This document shows positions 47,310 through 56,131 of a stretch of DNA of 64,000 nucleotides, in pieces. The position numbers were made by a program, and so were the translations under genes. Numbering within the stretch: position 1 is the first letter of the stretch; each line of letters begins with the position of its first letter. Source of the DNA: Halobacteriales archaeon YIM A00013 (lineage in GTDB: Archaea > Halobacteriota > Halobacteria > Halobacteriales > Haloarculaceae); assembly GCA_025041195.1 (NCBI GenBank), contig JAKCFM010000001.1, positions 2,046,001 to 2,110,000 on the forward strand. The letters are read 5' to 3'. The notes beneath the pieces are model-generated. The model searched no databases, was not told where the DNA came from, and saw only the letters and a program-made list of their open reading frames with translations.

Positions 47310-48056
47310 CTACGGTCGATACGTAACCGTCCCGTCCCAGCGACCGTAGAGATCGTCGGATTTCTTGTCCGGGTCGAACAGCAACACGGTTACCTCCAGC
47401 TGGCCGGAGTCGAACTGTTTGAGCGCCCCGGTTGGAATGTCGATGTTGTACGAGACATCTGGGATGTCATCGAGCTCTCTCGTCCGAGCGACGAGAACGC
47501 CATCGAGCTTCACCGCGAACGTGGGCTCACCAGGCTCGTCCGGCGAGGGATCCACATCCTCCATCACCGTGTTGCCGTGGACTCGGATGTCGAAATCCGC
47601 GTAGCCGTTGCCATTCTCGACCGTGTTGATGAACTGCACGTCATCGATCCGGTCGTCGAACTTCGGATCCGGATTGTTGATCGGCTCTGGTGCCTCCCAC
47701 GGTTCGTCCGGTACAGACGCGCCACCAGTTTGTGTGTTCGACGCCGTCGCCGTCGCTGACTCTGTTGTCGTCGCATCTGCCGGCGTCGACACGGCTTCGG
47801 GCGACGTGGCGTCCGCAGGCGTCGATGTGGGCGTCGACATCGCTTCGCCACCGGTGCCCGAATCGCCACCACCTCCCGACGACTGTCCACCACCGACGCC
47901 CGAACCGTCTGCACCGGACTGGTGATCATCACTCGCACCGGTATCGCTCGATGCACCGATCTCTCGATAGAGATCCGTACAGCCCGCAAATACGCTCACT
48001 ACACCTGCTGAAACCACGCCAAGCAACGTCCGTCGAGAACAATATTGGTCTGTCAT
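47310..48056 (-). CDS. Tat-exported lipoprotein, tandem paralog 1
   Basis: A 248-residue lipoprotein. The Tat signal is CSRRTLLGVVSAGVVSVFAGC with the lipid-attached Cys, and just beyond is TDLYREIGAS, identical in pattern to the neighbouring paralog. A Ser/Gly/Thr-rich spacer (to about 120) leads to a C-terminal domain of about 120 residues: DDVQFINTVENGNGYADFDIRVHGNTVMEDVDPSPDEPGEPTFAVKLDG and ending FDPDKKSDDLYGRWDGTVTYRP. The start at 48056 avoids an unconserved extension. Confidence 0.8.
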   Translation of the reverse strand: MTDQYCSRRTLLGVVSAGVVSVFAGCTDLYREIGASSDTGASDDHQSGADGSGVGGGQSSGGGGDSGTGGEAMSTPTSTPADATSPEAVSTPADATTTESATATASNTQTGGASVPDEPWEAPEPINNPDPKFDDRIDDVQFINTVENGNGYADFDIRVHGNTVMEDVDPSPDEPGEPTFAVKLDGVLVARTRELDDIPDVSYNIDIPTGALKQFDSGQLEVTVLLFDPDKKSDDLYGRWDGTVTYRP

Positions 48057-48225
48057 ACACTGATCGCAACTCCTCAATCGCGAAAATCGAACGGAGCGAC
48101 CACCGTTCGTTACCAGTTACATGTGATACTGACAGTTTTATAACCCGATCGCTTTCGAATCCGTCCGGCGGTGGGACTCCTGAGAGTGCGTTTTCAGCGA
48201 ACCGGAAAAAGAAATCGGTGGCCGT

Positions 48226-48909
48226 TCAGGGCTGATAGGTGACGGTTCCAGTCCATCTGCCGAACAGATCGTCACGCGATTTATCCGTATCAAGCAGGAG
48301 GATTTTGAGCGATAGCTCGCCAGCATCGAACTGCTGGAGCGCCCCCGTTGGGATGTCGAGCTCCCAGGAACCCTGTTTTCGGTAGGCCACAGTGTCCGAC
48401 CGCGTCACGAGCACGTCGTTGATCAACACCGCAAAATACGGCTCACCGGGCTCGTCCGGCTCGGGATCGACATCCTTCATCCAGCTGTTGGCGCCAACCT
48501 GCACGTCGAAATCCGCGTAGCCATTGCCGTTTTCGATCGTGTTGATGATATCTACGTCATTGATCCGATCGTCGAAATCACCCTCATCAATCGGACCGTT
48601 GATCGGCTCTGGCTCTTCCCAGGGCTCATCCGGCACTGATGGGTCTCCACCGCCACCACCATCATTGGAGCCACTACTCCCACCGGAGTCGTCACCACCA
48701 CCGTTGTTGGAATCGCCACCACTACCTGATCCGCCACCGTTCCCACTGGCGCCACCATTGCCACCCTGGCCGCCAGAGGAGTCGTCGTTCGAGCCGTCCG
48801 CACTGGCACCGATCTCTCGATAGATATCGGTACAGCCGGCAAGCGAACTCCCGATGCCGATGGTCGCAATACCAACAACCGCCCGTCGTGTGTATTGTTT
48901 GTCAGTCAT
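48226..48909 (-). CDS. Tat-exported lipoprotein, tandem paralog 2
   Basis: A 227-residue lipoprotein with signal YTRRAVVGIATIGIGSSLAGC, then TDIYREIGAS, a long Gly/Ser/Asn repeat (GGNGGASGNGGGSGSGG) that is the lower-complexity spacer, and the C-terminal domain DVDIINTIENGNGYADFDVQVGANSWMKDVDPEPDEPGEPYFAVLIND ending DLFGRWTGTVTYQP. The close similarity to the downstream gene and the shared lipobox region point to a tandem duplication. Function unknown; the domain may bind a ligand on the cell surface. Confidence 0.8.
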   Translation of the reverse strand: MTDKQYTRRAVVGIATIGIGSSLAGCTDIYREIGASADGSNDDSSGGQGGNGGASGNGGGSGSGGDSNNGGGDDSGGSSGSNDGGGGGDPSVPDEPWEEPEPINGPIDEGDFDDRINDVDIINTIENGNGYADFDVQVGANSWMKDVDPEPDEPGEPYFAVLINDVLVTRSDTVAYRKQGSWELDIPTGALQQFDAGELSLKILLLDTDKSRDDLFGRWTGTVTYQP

Positions 48910-49189
48910 AGAACGTTCGGTGTGTCGATGTAGCGAACGAGGAGTGCAATACGCTCATCCGTTAGGAAGACATCTCCGGAGGTAAGTTATCACTCTATCG
49001 TTTTCGTTTCTCCAGGGCGACATAACGTTCTCTTGGTAGCCACTCGGTCCACAAATTGTGGAGTGTGCGGCTACTTTCGTGTATCCGGAACCCAGCTGCA
49101 TCCATTTCAGTGGCATTTATTTTCTAATATATTATCCTAATTTTAGCCATAGGAATCTGTATTAATGAGTCGGGGATCATACTACAGTA

Positions 49190-50047
49190 ATGCAGCCGCT
49201 GGGACTGTCGGATCGAACGAGTCGGCGATCGTTTATGAAAGCTATCAGTACAGGCGTTATCGGGCTCTGTACCGCTGGGAAGGGGGCTGCTGCACGGAGC
49301 CAGCCTGACACGGTGCTTCGAAAGGGGACAACGCAGGCGACACCGATTTTTCAGAACTCCGGGAGAGAGTCGGGGCAGACCGCATTGATCATTGGTGGTG
49401 TCCACGGCAACGAACGCGCGGGCTATCTCGCGGCCGAGCAACTCGCTCGCTGGACGCCACCTCGGGGGAAGACGGTCGTTGTTCCCCGAGCCAACGCGGT
49501 TGCGGTCGCAAATGAGACGCGAGAAGCAAACGGCGATCTAAACCGTCAATTTCCGGTCGGCAAACGCCCGACAACGCCGTTGGCACGAGCACTCTGGAGG
49601 CTTATCGAGCGAACTCAGCCCGACGTTCTTCTCGATCTCCACGAATCGACCGGCCGCTACATCGACGGCAAGCTCGGCCAGTCGATCGCATATCCGCCGT
49701 TCGATGGCGTTCGATCCGGCGTCAATCAGGTTGTCAGTCGACTGAACCGGTCGATAGATCGCGCCGAAAACCGGTTTCATGCGCGGGAACTCCCCAGACC
49801 TGGCACGGATCCATCCGGTGTGCTTGTAAAACGAGCGGCGTTCGAAGGGCGGGTGCCGGCGTATCTCATCGAAACGTACACCGAGCTCGAACTCTCAGAG
49901 CGCGTCCGATACCACAAAACACTCACAAAAGGGGTGATCCAGAACCTGTCCTCCAGGGATGAGCACCACAGTGGCAGCCCATCAACCAACGGATGGTCGC
50001 CGTACGACACCCGTCGCACGAGCGAACTGTTCGATCAGCTTCCGTAG
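49190..50047 (+). CDS. Tat-exported aspartoacylase/AstE-like zinc hydrolase
   Basis: A 285-residue member of the succinylglutamate desuccinylase/aspartoacylase (M14-like) family. The N-terminus carries a Tat signal (SRRSFMKAISTGVIGLCTAG). The zinc site is GGVHGNERAG (His and Glu) and DVLLDLHES (second His), with the substrate Arg region NGDLNRQFP between. The family normally acts in the cytoplasm, so export is unusual. It resembles the protein at 57.9-58.7 kb, so there are two exported members in the window. Confidence 0.85.
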   Translation: MQPLGLSDRTSRRSFMKAISTGVIGLCTAGKGAAARSQPDTVLRKGTTQATPIFQNSGRESGQTALIIGGVHGNERAGYLAAEQLARWTPPRGKTVVVPRANAVAVANETREANGDLNRQFPVGKRPTTPLARALWRLIERTQPDVLLDLHESTGRYIDGKLGQSIAYPPFDGVRSGVNQVVSRLNRSIDRAENRFHARELPRPGTDPSGVLVKRAAFEGRVPAYLIETYTELELSERVRYHKTLTKGVIQNLSSRDEHHSGSPSTNGWSPYDTRRTSELFDQLP

Positions 50048-50100
50048 CCACGGCGGAAAAACAGCGCAACCACCTTGTACGAGCACCGTGAGATCCGAAC

Positions 50101-50688
50101 ATGAGCGATCGGAACGCAGCAATTTCGCGGTCTACTGCAGAAACCGAGATCGAACTGACGCTCGATCTCGACGGCAACGGAGATGCGACGGTCGATACGG
50201 GAATCGGCTTTTTCGATCACATGCTCGCGTCGTTTGCCAAACACGGACTGTTCGATCTGACGGTCCGTGTGGATGGTGATCTGGAGGTTGATGACCACCA
50301 CACGATCGAGGACGTTGGCATCGCCCTCGGTTCGGCCATCGATACGGCGCTCGACGACCGACGTGGAATCCAGCGGTTTGCAGACCGACGAATTCCCCTG
50401 GATGAAGCCGTCGCCTCGGTCGTGATCGACCTGAGCGGGCGTCCACTGTGTGCGTTCGAGGGATCGTTTTCCCAGGAGCAGGTTGGTGAGATGACGAGTC
50501 AGCTGGCCGCCCACTGGCTGCGGTCGGTTGCGATGAACGGCGAGTTCACGGTTCATGCAGACGTTACAGGCGAGAATGCCCACCACGAGATTGAAGCGCT
50601 GTTCAAGTGTGTTGCTCGCACGCTTGACGACGCCACGCGGATCGATGACCGGCGGTCTGATACGCCATCGACGAAGGGAGCGCTCTGA
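50101..50688 (+). CDS. hisB: Imidazoleglycerol-phosphate dehydratase
   Basis: A 195-residue enzyme of histidine biosynthesis, dehydrating imidazoleglycerol phosphate. The manganese ligands lie in [16 protein letters not shown], the [17 protein letters not shown] motif and the C-terminal [13 protein letters not shown]. The acidic surface is typical of halophiles. It lies 54 bases past the aspartoacylase-like gene and its stop is one base before the ATG of an ACT-type protein, so hisB and that regulator are likely one transcript. Confidence 0.96.
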   Translation: MSDRNAAISRSTAETEIELTLDLDGNGDATVDTGIGFFDHMLASFAKHGLFDLTVRVDGDLEVDDHHTIEDVGIALGSAIDTALDDRRGIQRFADRRIPLDEAVASVVIDLSGRPLCAFEGSFSQEQVGEMTSQLAAHWLRSVAMNGEFTVHADVTGENAHHEIEALFKCVARTLDDATRIDDRRSDTPSTKGAL

Positions 50689-50689
50689 G

Positions 50690-51193
50690 ATGTTCGATGA
50701 GATCATGCAGAAATTCGAGAACAGTCCGAGCCAGCAGGCCGTCGTGCGGCTGTTGCTCGAACGAGGATTTTCTGTCAACGACGATGGGCGTGTGGTTTCT
50801 GGCGGGATCGAAATCCCAAACACCGGGATTGCCCGAGAGATCGACGTTGACCGGCGGGTTGTCGATGCAACGACGGACGAGCTGCTGGCTGATGAAACGC
50901 TGCGGCGAATTTTTCAGAACATCTCTGCGGTGCCGTCACTGAAAGATCTCGCTCCCGTGCTGGATCTGACGGTGCTCACCATCTACGTCGAAGACGCCAG
51001 CGAGTCAGGGATCGCAGCTGACATGATCGACCACATTGCGAGCCACGACATCATAATCAGACAGCTGTTTACCGAAGATCCGGAGTTCGCCGACATGCCC
51101 TCGTTGACCGTGATCATTGACACACAGCTGCCGGGTGAGCTGCTCAACGAGTTACAGTCGCTCGGATTCGTCCGTCGAATCGAGATCGAGTAG
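50690..51193 (+). CDS. Putative amino-acid-metabolism regulator with ACT domain
   Basis: A 167-residue protein. An N-terminal helical stretch FDEIMQKFENSPSQQAVVRLLLERGFSVNDDGRVVSGGIEIPNTGIAREIDVDRRVVDATTDELL looks like a winged helix with recognition helix. The C-terminal half (APVLDLTVLTIYVEDASESGIAADMIDHIASHDIIIRQLFTEDPEF) is an ACT-like sensor. I recall a haloarchaeal family annotated as ACT-containing regulator in this position after hisB. It starts 1 base after the hisB stop. Likely regulates his genes in response to an amino acid (inference). Confidence 0.75.
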   Translation: MFDEIMQKFENSPSQQAVVRLLLERGFSVNDDGRVVSGGIEIPNTGIAREIDVDRRVVDATTDELLADETLRRIFQNISAVPSLKDLAPVLDLTVLTIYVEDASESGIAADMIDHIASHDIIIRQLFTEDPEFADMPSLTVIIDTQLPGELLNELQSLGFVRRIEIE

Positions 51194-51194
51194 C

Positions 51195-52304
51195 TCACTC
51201 ACGATCCATTCCTTCGACGATTTCGAAATCCTCATCGCCATCGAATCGCGTTGGCGAAAATGGCTCAGATGAGCCACCGTCACGGATTTCCGCAGCAAGT
51301 CGTTCACCCATCGCTGGCGCGCGCATAAAGCCATGGCCTTGCCAGCCAGCGCCAACGTAAATGGAGTCAGTGAGCGGACCAACGAGGGGATCGCCGTCAG
51401 GGGTGGCCGTACACAGCCCGGCCCATGACCGCGCTACCGGGAGTGTCTGCTCGATTGCCGTTTCGAGATAGCCATCGACGGCCGACAGAAACCAGTCGTC
51501 GGCAGCCCGGTCATACGTCTCCGGATCGCGCTCGATTGGTTCGGTACCATCACCGACGAAGAGCCCATCACCGGCTGGACGGAGATAGTAGCCACCAGTC
51601 GCGTCGAACAGCATCGGAACGTCGACGTCGATCGCCCCTGTGGTGAGCGCCTGGACGCGGTATGGTTTGATCGGCACAGACAGACCAGCAGCAGCCAGTA
51701 GCGATGGCGTGTGCGCACCGGCCGTTACCAGAACAACATCGAACGATTCCCGGCCGGCCGGCGTGTTGACCGTCCCATCGGCGTTGATGCTCACGGGCGT
51801 CTCCTCGAAAATCGTCGCGCCTCGATCGGCCGCCAGCGATCCCATCGCTCGCGTGTACGCACCAGGATCGGTGTAGCCCGCGTTTGCTACCCAGGCTGCG
51901 AGCGCAACGTCCTCGACGGACAGCGCGGGAAAGCGCTCGCCCAGCGTGTCACCGTCCAGTACTGAGATGTCTACCCCGTTCGAGCGCATTCGATCGACGC
52001 TATCACGAAGGGCATCCTGCCCCTCGGTATCTCCCGAGCGGACGAGCCAGACGTAGGGACAGTCAGTGAACTCGATCTCGCCGGCCGCGTCGAGTTCGCG
52101 AAACCGCTCCATTGACCGGCTCCCGAGACGAGCGTCGAGCGAACCGGCGTAGGCATCATAACAGAGCCCAGCGGCACGACCGCTGCTTGCGGTATCATCG
52201 CCGATTTCCGTCCGTTCGTAGAGTGTTACTGAAACGCCGCGATCTTTGAGTGCGACAGCGGTGGTCGTGCCGACCGCACCGCCGCCAACGATTGCAACCC
52301 TCAC
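51195..52304 (-). CDS. FAD-dependent amino-acid/sarcosine oxidase family protein
   Basis: A 369-residue DAO-family oxidoreductase. The FAD-binding dinucleotide motif begins at the start (VAIVGGGAVGTTTAVALKDRGVSVTLYER). GGYYLRPAGDGLFVGDG and YVGAGWQGHGFMRAPAMGERLA form the C-terminal FAD contacts. The GTG at 52304 is chosen because it overlaps the stop of the upstream nob1 gene by 4 bases (GTGA). A 13-codon longer reading from GTG 52343 lies inside nob1. The substrate is unknown. Confidence 0.88.
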   Translation of the reverse strand: MRVAIVGGGAVGTTTAVALKDRGVSVTLYERTEIGDDTASSGRAAGLCYDAYAGSLDARLGSRSMERFRELDAAGEIEFTDCPYVWLVRSGDTEGQDALRDSVDRMRSNGVDISVLDGDTLGERFPALSVEDVALAAWVANAGYTDPGAYTRAMGSLAADRGATIFEETPVSINADGTVNTPAGRESFDVVLVTAGAHTPSLLAAAGLSVPIKPYRVQALTTGAIDVDVPMLFDATGGYYLRPAGDGLFVGDGTEPIERDPETYDRAADDWFLSAVDGYLETAIEQTLPVARSWAGLCTATPDGDPLVGPLTDSIYVGAGWQGHGFMRAPAMGERLAAEIRDGGSSEPFSPTRFDGDEDFEIVEGMDRE

Positions 52305-52756
52305 GGTCGTTTTCTCGAAAGCTCGCTTCCACAGATGGGACACCGACCGGGATTCTCATCGAACTCGCGCCCACAGCCAACGCACATGAACTGCCAGTCG
52401 CGCTCTTCAGTGATTCCATCCTGATCGATCCCATCGATGGCGATCGAGAGCCGTTCTGCCACGTTCTGCATGGCGTAATCGTCGGTGACGAGAGTGCCAT
52501 CGAGCTCAACGGCAGCCGCCAACAGCCGAACGTCAGTCTCCGAAAGCGTGCCGAAATCACCCGTCTGGCGCGCCGTCCGCTCGACGTGCTCAATAGCAGC
52601 CTGCTCGGGCACATGGACGTGCATTCCGCTCCCCTCCAGGGCATCGAACCGGTAGCCGCTTTCGTCGGTGAGCTCCTCGCGCACGCGCGGAACTGTCGCT
52701 GTCCGGTCTGTCGTGTCGTACCCCTTGATGAACGCAGAAGCGTCGAGAACGTGCAT
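52301..52756 (-). CDS. nob1: rRNA maturation endonuclease Nob1 (PIN plus zinc ribbon)
   Basis: A 151-residue protein. A PIN domain begins MHVLDASAFIKGYD (first acidic residue) and has TLVTDDYAMQN; a C-terminal zinc ribbon (FMCVGCGREFDENPGRCPICGSEL) follows. It is the archaeal homolog of Nob1, which trims the 3' end of 16S rRNA. The ATG 52756 is 4 bases beyond the PRC-barrel stop; an ATG at 52780 would overlap that gene by 20 bases. Confidence 0.9.
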   Translation of the reverse strand: MHVLDASAFIKGYDTTDRTATVPRVREELTDESGYRFDALEGSGMHVHVPEQAAIEHVERTARQTGDFGTLSETDVRLLAAAVELDGTLVTDDYAMQNVAERLSIAIDGIDQDGITEERDWQFMCVGCGREFDENPGRCPICGSELSRKRP

Positions 52757-52760
52757 TTCG

Positions 52761-52997
52761 TTATCGGCGGACGATGACATGATCTTTCACTGCAGTGACG
52801 CGATCGACCGGAATGAGATAGTGGCCGTAGTCGTTCGTCGCGAAGTTCTCATTGCCGCCGTCTTTTGGGTCGACGATGAGGTTCTCAAGTTTGCCGTTAT
52901 CGACGTCCATCGTGATATTGTGCAGAATACCGATGTACGTGCCATCAGAACCTGTAATTGCCTTCTCCGACAGGTTCTCGGCGAGGATCGTGGGCAT
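52761..52997 (-). CDS. PRC-barrel domain protein
   Basis: A 78-residue PRC-barrel protein: LAENLSEKAITGSDGTYIGILHNITMDVDNGKLENLIVDPKDGGNENFATNDYGHYLIPVDRVTAVKDHVIVRR. Archaeal PRC-barrels of this type bind RNA/ribosomes or regulate related machinery. It is upstream of nob1 in a tight unit and divergent from aIF5B, a neighbourhood I recall from other haloarchaea. The ATG at 52997 (MPTILAENL) fits the family start. Confidence 0.85.
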   Translation of the reverse strand: MPTILAENLSEKAITGSDGTYIGILHNITMDVDNGKLENLIVDPKDGGNENFATNDYGHYLIPVDRVTAVKDHVIVRR

Positions 52998-53019
52998 ATA
53001 TTCGACATACCAGAGGGTA

Positions 53020-53031
53020 GTATATAAAGGC
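53020..53031 (+). promoter_or_regulatory. Probable TATA box of the aIF5B gene
   Basis: AGTATATAAAGG on the plus strand, about 100 bases before the aIF5B ATG. It would give a start near 53047 and an 80-base leader. A palindrome GTCTTAAGAC lies in that leader near 53068. A second TATA is possible, so this is provisional. Confidence 0.35.
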
Positions 53032-53128
53032 GGGGGAACGGCCGAAGGAGCCACGCAGACGCTGGTGTCTTAAGACTTAACCCGGCAGGCGGCTACTGGC
53101 CTGTAAGGAGTTTCTCTCCGGGTGAGTT

Positions 53129-54937
53129 ATGTCTGATACGGATACCAATACCGACGCCCAGGGTGGCGACCTCCGCACGCCAATCGTTGCCGTTCTGGGA
53201 CACGTCGATCACGGAAAAACGAGCTTGTTAGACGAAATACGTGGGTCTGCGGTGACACAGGGTGAATCCGGTGCAATCACCCAGCACATTGGGGCGACGG
53301 CGGTCCCCCTCGATATCATCTCCGACATCGCCGGTCAGCTCGTCAATCCAGACGATTTCGATCTCCCAGGCCTGCTGTTCATCGACACGCCGGGGCATCA
53401 CTCGTTTTCGACGCTGCGCTCTCGCGGTGGTGCGCTGGCTGATATCGCGATTCTTGTCGTCGACGTAAATGACGGCTTTCAGCCACAGACGATCGAGGCG
53501 CTCGATATTCTAAAACGCACACAGACGCCCTTTATCATTGCCGCCAACAAGATCGACACCACACCTGGCTGGAACACACAGGAGCCCGGCCCCGTCCAAG
53601 CAAGTCTCGACGCCCAGTCCGACAGAACGAGCCAGCGGCTCAACGAGTCGCTCTATGAGTTGATCGGCGAACTCAGCGATCACGACATCTCCGCCGACAT
53701 GTACTGGCAAGTCAGGGATTTCCAGCAGAACGCAGGACTCGTTCCTCTGAGCGCGCTCACTGGCGAGGGGATTCCGGATCTGCTCACGGTGTTGATGGGC
53801 CTCTCCCAGCGCTATATGAAAACCGAGATGGCGATTGACACCTCTGGACCGGGATCGGGCACCGTCCTTGAGGTGACCGACGAGCGCGGCTTTGGCACCA
53901 CGCTCGATGTTGTCCTCTACGACGGAACGATCCGGACAGATGATACGATCGTCGTTGGGGGTGCCCACAAGCCAATCGTCACCGACGTTCGGGCACTGTT
54001 GCAACCGCGCGAACTCAGCGAGATCCGGACGGAAAAGCAGTTTGAGAAAACTGATGAGGTCACGGCCGCTGCGGGTGTGAAGATTGCAGCCCCGGATCTC
54101 GGGGATGCGATCGCAGGTGCGCCGGTGCGCGTTGTTCGCGACCAGTCACAGGCGGACGTCCGTGAGGCGGTCGAAGCCGAACTCGCTGAGTTTGCCGTTT
54201 CGACCGACGAAAGCGGCGTCGTCGTCAAAGCCGACACGCTCGGCAGTCTTGAGGCGATAGCCAATACGCTCCAGGAGGCGGAGATTCCCATCGTTCGCGC
54301 GGAGGTCGGCGACGTGGCCTCCCGTGACGTCGCCGTCGCATCAACCGCCGAGGAGGCCACCAATCGGGCAATTCTGGCGTTCAACGTCGACATCCGCGAT
54401 GATGCGTTGGGCCGTGCCGACGAACAAGAGATCCGCCTGTTCTCCGATGACGTCATCTACCAGCTCGTCGAAGAGTACGAGGCGTTCGTCGATGAGATCG
54501 AACGGGAACAACAAGACACCGTTCTAGAGAACATTTTACACCCCTGTACGTTCCGTATCCTCGACGATCACACGTTCAGACAGTCCGATCCGGCCGTTGT
54601 TGGCGTCGAAATCATGTCCGGGACGCTCTATCGAAACTCACCAGTCGTTCGCTTCGATGGCAATGAGCCCACCCGCGTTGGCATTCTCAAAGGGATTCAA
54701 TCACAGGGCGAAGATATCGACTCCGCGCGCGCTGGCGAACGCGTCAGCGTCTCCATCGATGGCCCGACTGTCGGCAGACAGATCGAGGAGGGCGACGATC
54801 TGTGGACGGAAATTCCGGAAAAGCACGCCAAAATCCTCGAACAGGAGCTCAAAGAAGAGATCCCAGCCGACGAACGCGAGGCGCTCGGGCGCTATCTCGA
54901 TTCCCGACGAACGGTCGATCCGTTCTGGGGGAAATGA
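53129..54937 (+). CDS. infB: Translation initiation factor aIF5B
   Basis: A 602-residue archaeal IF2/eIF5B GTPase for subunit joining and initiator tRNA placement. G1 is GHVDHGKTSLLDEI, G3 DTPGHHSF and G4 NKID. C-terminal domains II-IV are complete with VSIDGPTVGRQIEEGDDLW and the last helix ends FWGK. No intein is present, though the P-loop of this gene is a common intein site elsewhere. Confidence 0.97.
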   Translation: MSDTDTNTDAQGGDLRTPIVAVLGHVDHGKTSLLDEIRGSAVTQGESGAITQHIGATAVPLDIISDIAGQLVNPDDFDLPGLLFIDTPGHHSFSTLRSRGGALADIAILVVDVNDGFQPQTIEALDILKRTQTPFIIAANKIDTTPGWNTQEPGPVQASLDAQSDRTSQRLNESLYELIGELSDHDISADMYWQVRDFQQNAGLVPLSALTGEGIPDLLTVLMGLSQRYMKTEMAIDTSGPGSGTVLEVTDERGFGTTLDVVLYDGTIRTDDTIVVGGAHKPIVTDVRALLQPRELSEIRTEKQFEKTDEVTAAAGVKIAAPDLGDAIAGAPVRVVRDQSQADVREAVEAELAEFAVSTDESGVVVKADTLGSLEAIANTLQEAEIPIVRAEVGDVASRDVAVASTAEEATNRAILAFNVDIRDDALGRADEQEIRLFSDDVIYQLVEEYEAFVDEIEREQQDTVLENILHPCTFRILDDHTFRQSDPAVVGVEIMSGTLYRNSPVVRFDGNEPTRVGILKGIQSQGEDIDSARAGERVSVSIDGPTVGRQIEEGDDLWTEIPEKHAKILEQELKEEIPADEREALGRYLDSRRTVDPFWGK

Positions 54938-55002
54938 TCGGACGGACTACAACAGTTTGAGGTAATAACTATTAATTAGGTGGATGCCGTCGTTTCAACC
55001 AG

Positions 55003-55188
55003 ATGATCAGCGCCTTCGTGAGTTCCTACGATGTGGTGCTTGCCGCGATGGCGTTACCAGTGGTTGTGGGATTACTGATGAGTACGATAACAGGTGTATC
55101 AGCAACGCTGGGGCTCGTAATTGGTGGGATACCGTCGTTGCTGGTGCTGGGATACGCGTTGTTCGTTGCGCCGCCGCAGAACCGATAG
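55003..55188 (+). CDS. Small membrane protein
   Basis: A 61-residue hydrophobic protein with two predicted spans (about residues 10-30, 36-56) and a short C-terminal tail (APPQNR). No family is recognised. It follows aIF5B on the same strand at 65 bases and converges with a haloarchaeal conserved gene. Its length and hydrophobic profile make it a plausible real gene. Confidence 0.5.
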   Translation: MISAFVSSYDVVLAAMALPVVVGLLMSTITGVSATLGLVIGGIPSLLVLGYALFVAPPQNR

Positions 55189-55195
55189 TCCAGGG

Positions 55196-55528
55196 CTAAC
55201 AGGCTGTCGGCTCGACATCACTGAGCGCGCGTTTGACCTGCAGCGCCGCACCGGCCGCGAGCTCGTGTACAAGCGTGTCGTGTTCCTGTTCACTGGCGTC
55301 GATCGGAATTCCCGTGGATATCGCCTGTCCGACGGGGGGCTGGACGCTCACAGCCCCATGGGTACCGTCAGGATTCGCTCTGAGTTCCGAGCCGACGATG
55401 AACTCATCGGGCAACAGCGCGCGCGTCCGTTCGCTTACCGTTGCCACATCCTCGCGCAGTGTGGTGATCTGCTCCGAAGAAAGTTCCTCCTCGTCGGCAA
55501 AATCTGCATAGGGTGCGTTGCCGTGCAT
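55196..55528 (-). CDS. Conserved haloarchaeal protein (DUF5811-like)
   Basis: A 110-residue acidic protein: MHGNAPYADFADEEELSSEQITTLREDVATVSERTRALLPDEFIVGSEL, then AVSVQPPVGQAISTGIPI and VHELAAGAALQVKRAL. I recall a haloarchaeal family of this pattern (DUF5811). The role is unknown. The gene is alone on its strand between a small membrane protein and pdaD. Confidence 0.6.
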   Translation of the reverse strand: MHGNAPYADFADEEELSSEQITTLREDVATVSERTRALLPDEFIVGSELRANPDGTHGAVSVQPPVGQAISTGIPIDASEQEHDTLVHELAAGAALQVKRALSDVEPTAC

Positions 55529-55599
55529 TCGACCGGTAAAGGGGAACGAGACATATAAATGATGCTGATTCGCCAGGTTGTCAACTACGTTTCAGTAGT

Positions 55600-56073
55600 T
55601 CAAAGAATCGGTCGAGCGTTGCCATAGACCGCACAAACGAGGGTGGTGGTGTAGTTGTCGCCAGATTGTGCTGGTGCGCCGACGATTTTCTGTCCGGTAT
55701 CGGAGAAGTCCCAGTCACGGAGCGCTTTGCCGGCCGCGATGCCATCAGCAAGGGTCGTGGTGACGGCGTCGGGATCGGTGCCGCTCGCTTCGTAGAAGAT
55801 ACCGCGGCCGTTCCCTTCCGTTGCCCAGCTGAGACCGGCAACCGCATCACCATCGGTGACGGTTTCACGCGCCTGGACGACCGTGAGCTGTGTGCCGGTC
55901 GGGCCGAGATCCGGTGCGGTGCCGACAATTTCGAGCGTTCCACTCCGCGGGATAACCGATGATAGCTGAACGAGATTGTAGTTGTGGATATTCGCCTCCG
56001 CGAGTGCTGCGTCGTAGGAGGCTTTTTCTGTCGGGGCCGTCGCTGTGCCCCAGACGATTCTAATGAGACCCAT
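55600..56073 (-). CDS. pdaD: Pyruvoyl-dependent arginine decarboxylase
   Basis: A 157-residue proenzyme that cleaves itself at a Ser-Ser bond to make the pyruvoyl group. The cleavage motif is NLVQLSSVIP with the Ser pair at residues 38-39. Downstream, GLSWATEGNGRGIFYEASG is typical of the family. It makes agmatine from arginine, used for polyamines and for agmatidine modification of tRNA-Ile. The start ATG at 56073 matches family length; in-frame codons upstream are unsupported. Confidence 0.93.
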   Translation of the reverse strand: MGLIRIVWGTATAPTEKASYDAALAEANIHNYNLVQLSSVIPRSGTLEIVGTAPDLGPTGTQLTVVQARETVTDGDAVAGLSWATEGNGRGIFYEASGTDPDAVTTTLADGIAAGKALRDWDFSDTGQKIVGAPAQSGDNYTTTLVCAVYGNARPIL

Positions 56074-56131
56074 TGGCTGAACAGTGGTGATCGGTCCGCT
56101 AAGGGGTTTGGTTTTATCGGTGGAGCAGAAG

